The notes under the pieces are model-generated. The model was not told the origin of the DNA, made no database searches, and worked only from the letters and a program-made list of their open reading frames with translations. From the NCBI GenBank assembly GCA_009731375.1, contig BJOX01000127.1:238429-302428 (forward strand): 64,000 bases of DNA, given 5' to 3'. A program made the position numbers and the translations under genes. Positions 1 to 64,000 of the stretch are shown in pieces; position 1 is the first letter of the stretch; every line of letters starts with the position of its first letter. Source of the DNA: Paulinella micropora. Its lineage: Eukaryota > Cercozoa > Imbricatea > Euglyphida.

Positions 1-82
1 TCATCCTTTGCTTGCCTTTCTTTGTTTGCTTTGCTTTCATCCTCCCAGCTATCTATTTATCTATCTATCTACAATGTCTGTA

Positions 83-345
83 CAGTGTACATATACGAGC
101 ACGTGCTTAGGTAAGGTGATCAGATAGATAGATAGATAGATAGATAGATATTCTGTACAGTGTACATGTACGAGCACATGCTTGGGTAAGGTGATCAGAT
201 AGATTTATGGATAGGATAGGATAGATAGATAGATAGATAGATAGGTAGGTAGGTAGATAGGTAGGTAGATAGACAGATAGATTCTGCACTCTCTCTCTCT
301 CTCTCATGTACCAGCACGTGTTTGAGCCGTGTGATTTGAATCTCT
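83..345 (-). repeat. exon 41 donor-side echoes
   Basis: Three copies (about 83-122, 150-200, 306-345) of the exon end encoding ITRLKHVL plus donor, between GATA and CT repeats. Confidence 0.75.
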
Positions 346-428
346 CTCCCTCTTTCTATCACCCCCCCCCCCCTTTCTCTCCTTATCTCTCTCTCTCTCG
401 TCTCTCTCTCTCTCACACACACATGTAC

Positions 429-63744
<63,316 letters not shown>

Positions 63745-63849
63745 CTGTCCAACATACAGTTCGTATGTGTGAATATGTGTGTGTGAATGACTGGAGATAT
63801 GTAGGCAGGTGTGTGTGCATGGTAGGAGTAGACACGCGGGAGGGTTGAG

Positions 63850-63875
63850 AGATTGTGAGTACAGAGAAGGAGGAA

Positions 63876-63907
<32 letters not shown>

Positions 63908-64000
63908 GAAGAAGAAGAAGAAGAAGAAGAAGAAGAAGAAGAAGAAGAAGAAGAGGAAGGAGAGAGCGAGAGAGAGAGGGGGGGGGGGGGGGGGGGGGGA
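63850..64000. repeat. GAG/GAA repeat and poly-G at the window end
   Basis: GAGGAA, GAA then GA and poly-G. No exon recognised upstream of exon 1 within the window. Confidence 0.9.

Overview
The window comes from a large, repeat-choked nuclear eukaryotic genome. Almost every base is microsatellite or short-unit tandem repeat (GATA, TAGG, TAAG, TTAG, CATA, TATATC, TAATG, TTTATG, TTA and others), broken by assembly gaps and by 5'-truncated retroelements. There are no bacterial features. The retroelements belong to the restriction-like-endonuclease (RLE) class of non-LTR elements, known from animals and protists. I cannot name the species.

The main result is that the minus strand carries one gene running through the whole window. 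Between the repeats lie short non-repetitive islands of 36-225 bp, each bounded by AG and GT on the minus strand. Taken from right to left (63744 down to 429), 41 islands join with the codon phase agreeing at every one of the 40 junctions. They give 3150 nt, or 1050 codons, with no stop. Both ends of the gene lie outside the window. The predicted protein starts with helical repeats (visible residues about 1-145), continues with a long basic Ser/Pro/Thr/Lys-rich part (about 145-450), and ends with alternating helical, coiled-coil-like and Ser/Thr-rich stretches. I do not recognise the family. Nearly all of the 63 kb is intron; the largest intron (30463-51016, about 20.5 kb) is GATA/TAGG satellite hosting most of the retroelement copies.

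The second result is that exon edges are copied into the neighbouring introns. The last 20-60 bp of an exon plus its splice donor, or the acceptor plus the first 20-60 bp, recur 1 to about 12 times beside the exon, separated by the microsatellite typical of that intron. By hand I count well over 100 such echoes.

The third result is a set of mobile elements: RLE-type non-LTR fragments (two with a PD-(D/E)XK-like endonuclease end), nine 5'-truncated copies of a second family with the same 3' terminus, two further families (B and C) joined to GATA arrays, a double-hairpin element in three copies, and a terminal-inverted-repeat element. The two families with a defined 3' end join it to the TATC/ATCT strand, consistent with target-primed insertion into a microsatellite.

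Layout: 0-30.5 kb, visible exons 11-41 with echo arrays; 30.5-51 kb, giant intron; 51-55 kb, exons 5-10; 55-58.8 kb, retroelements plus exon 4; 58.8-64 kb, exons 1-3 plus a small opposite-strand island resembling actin.
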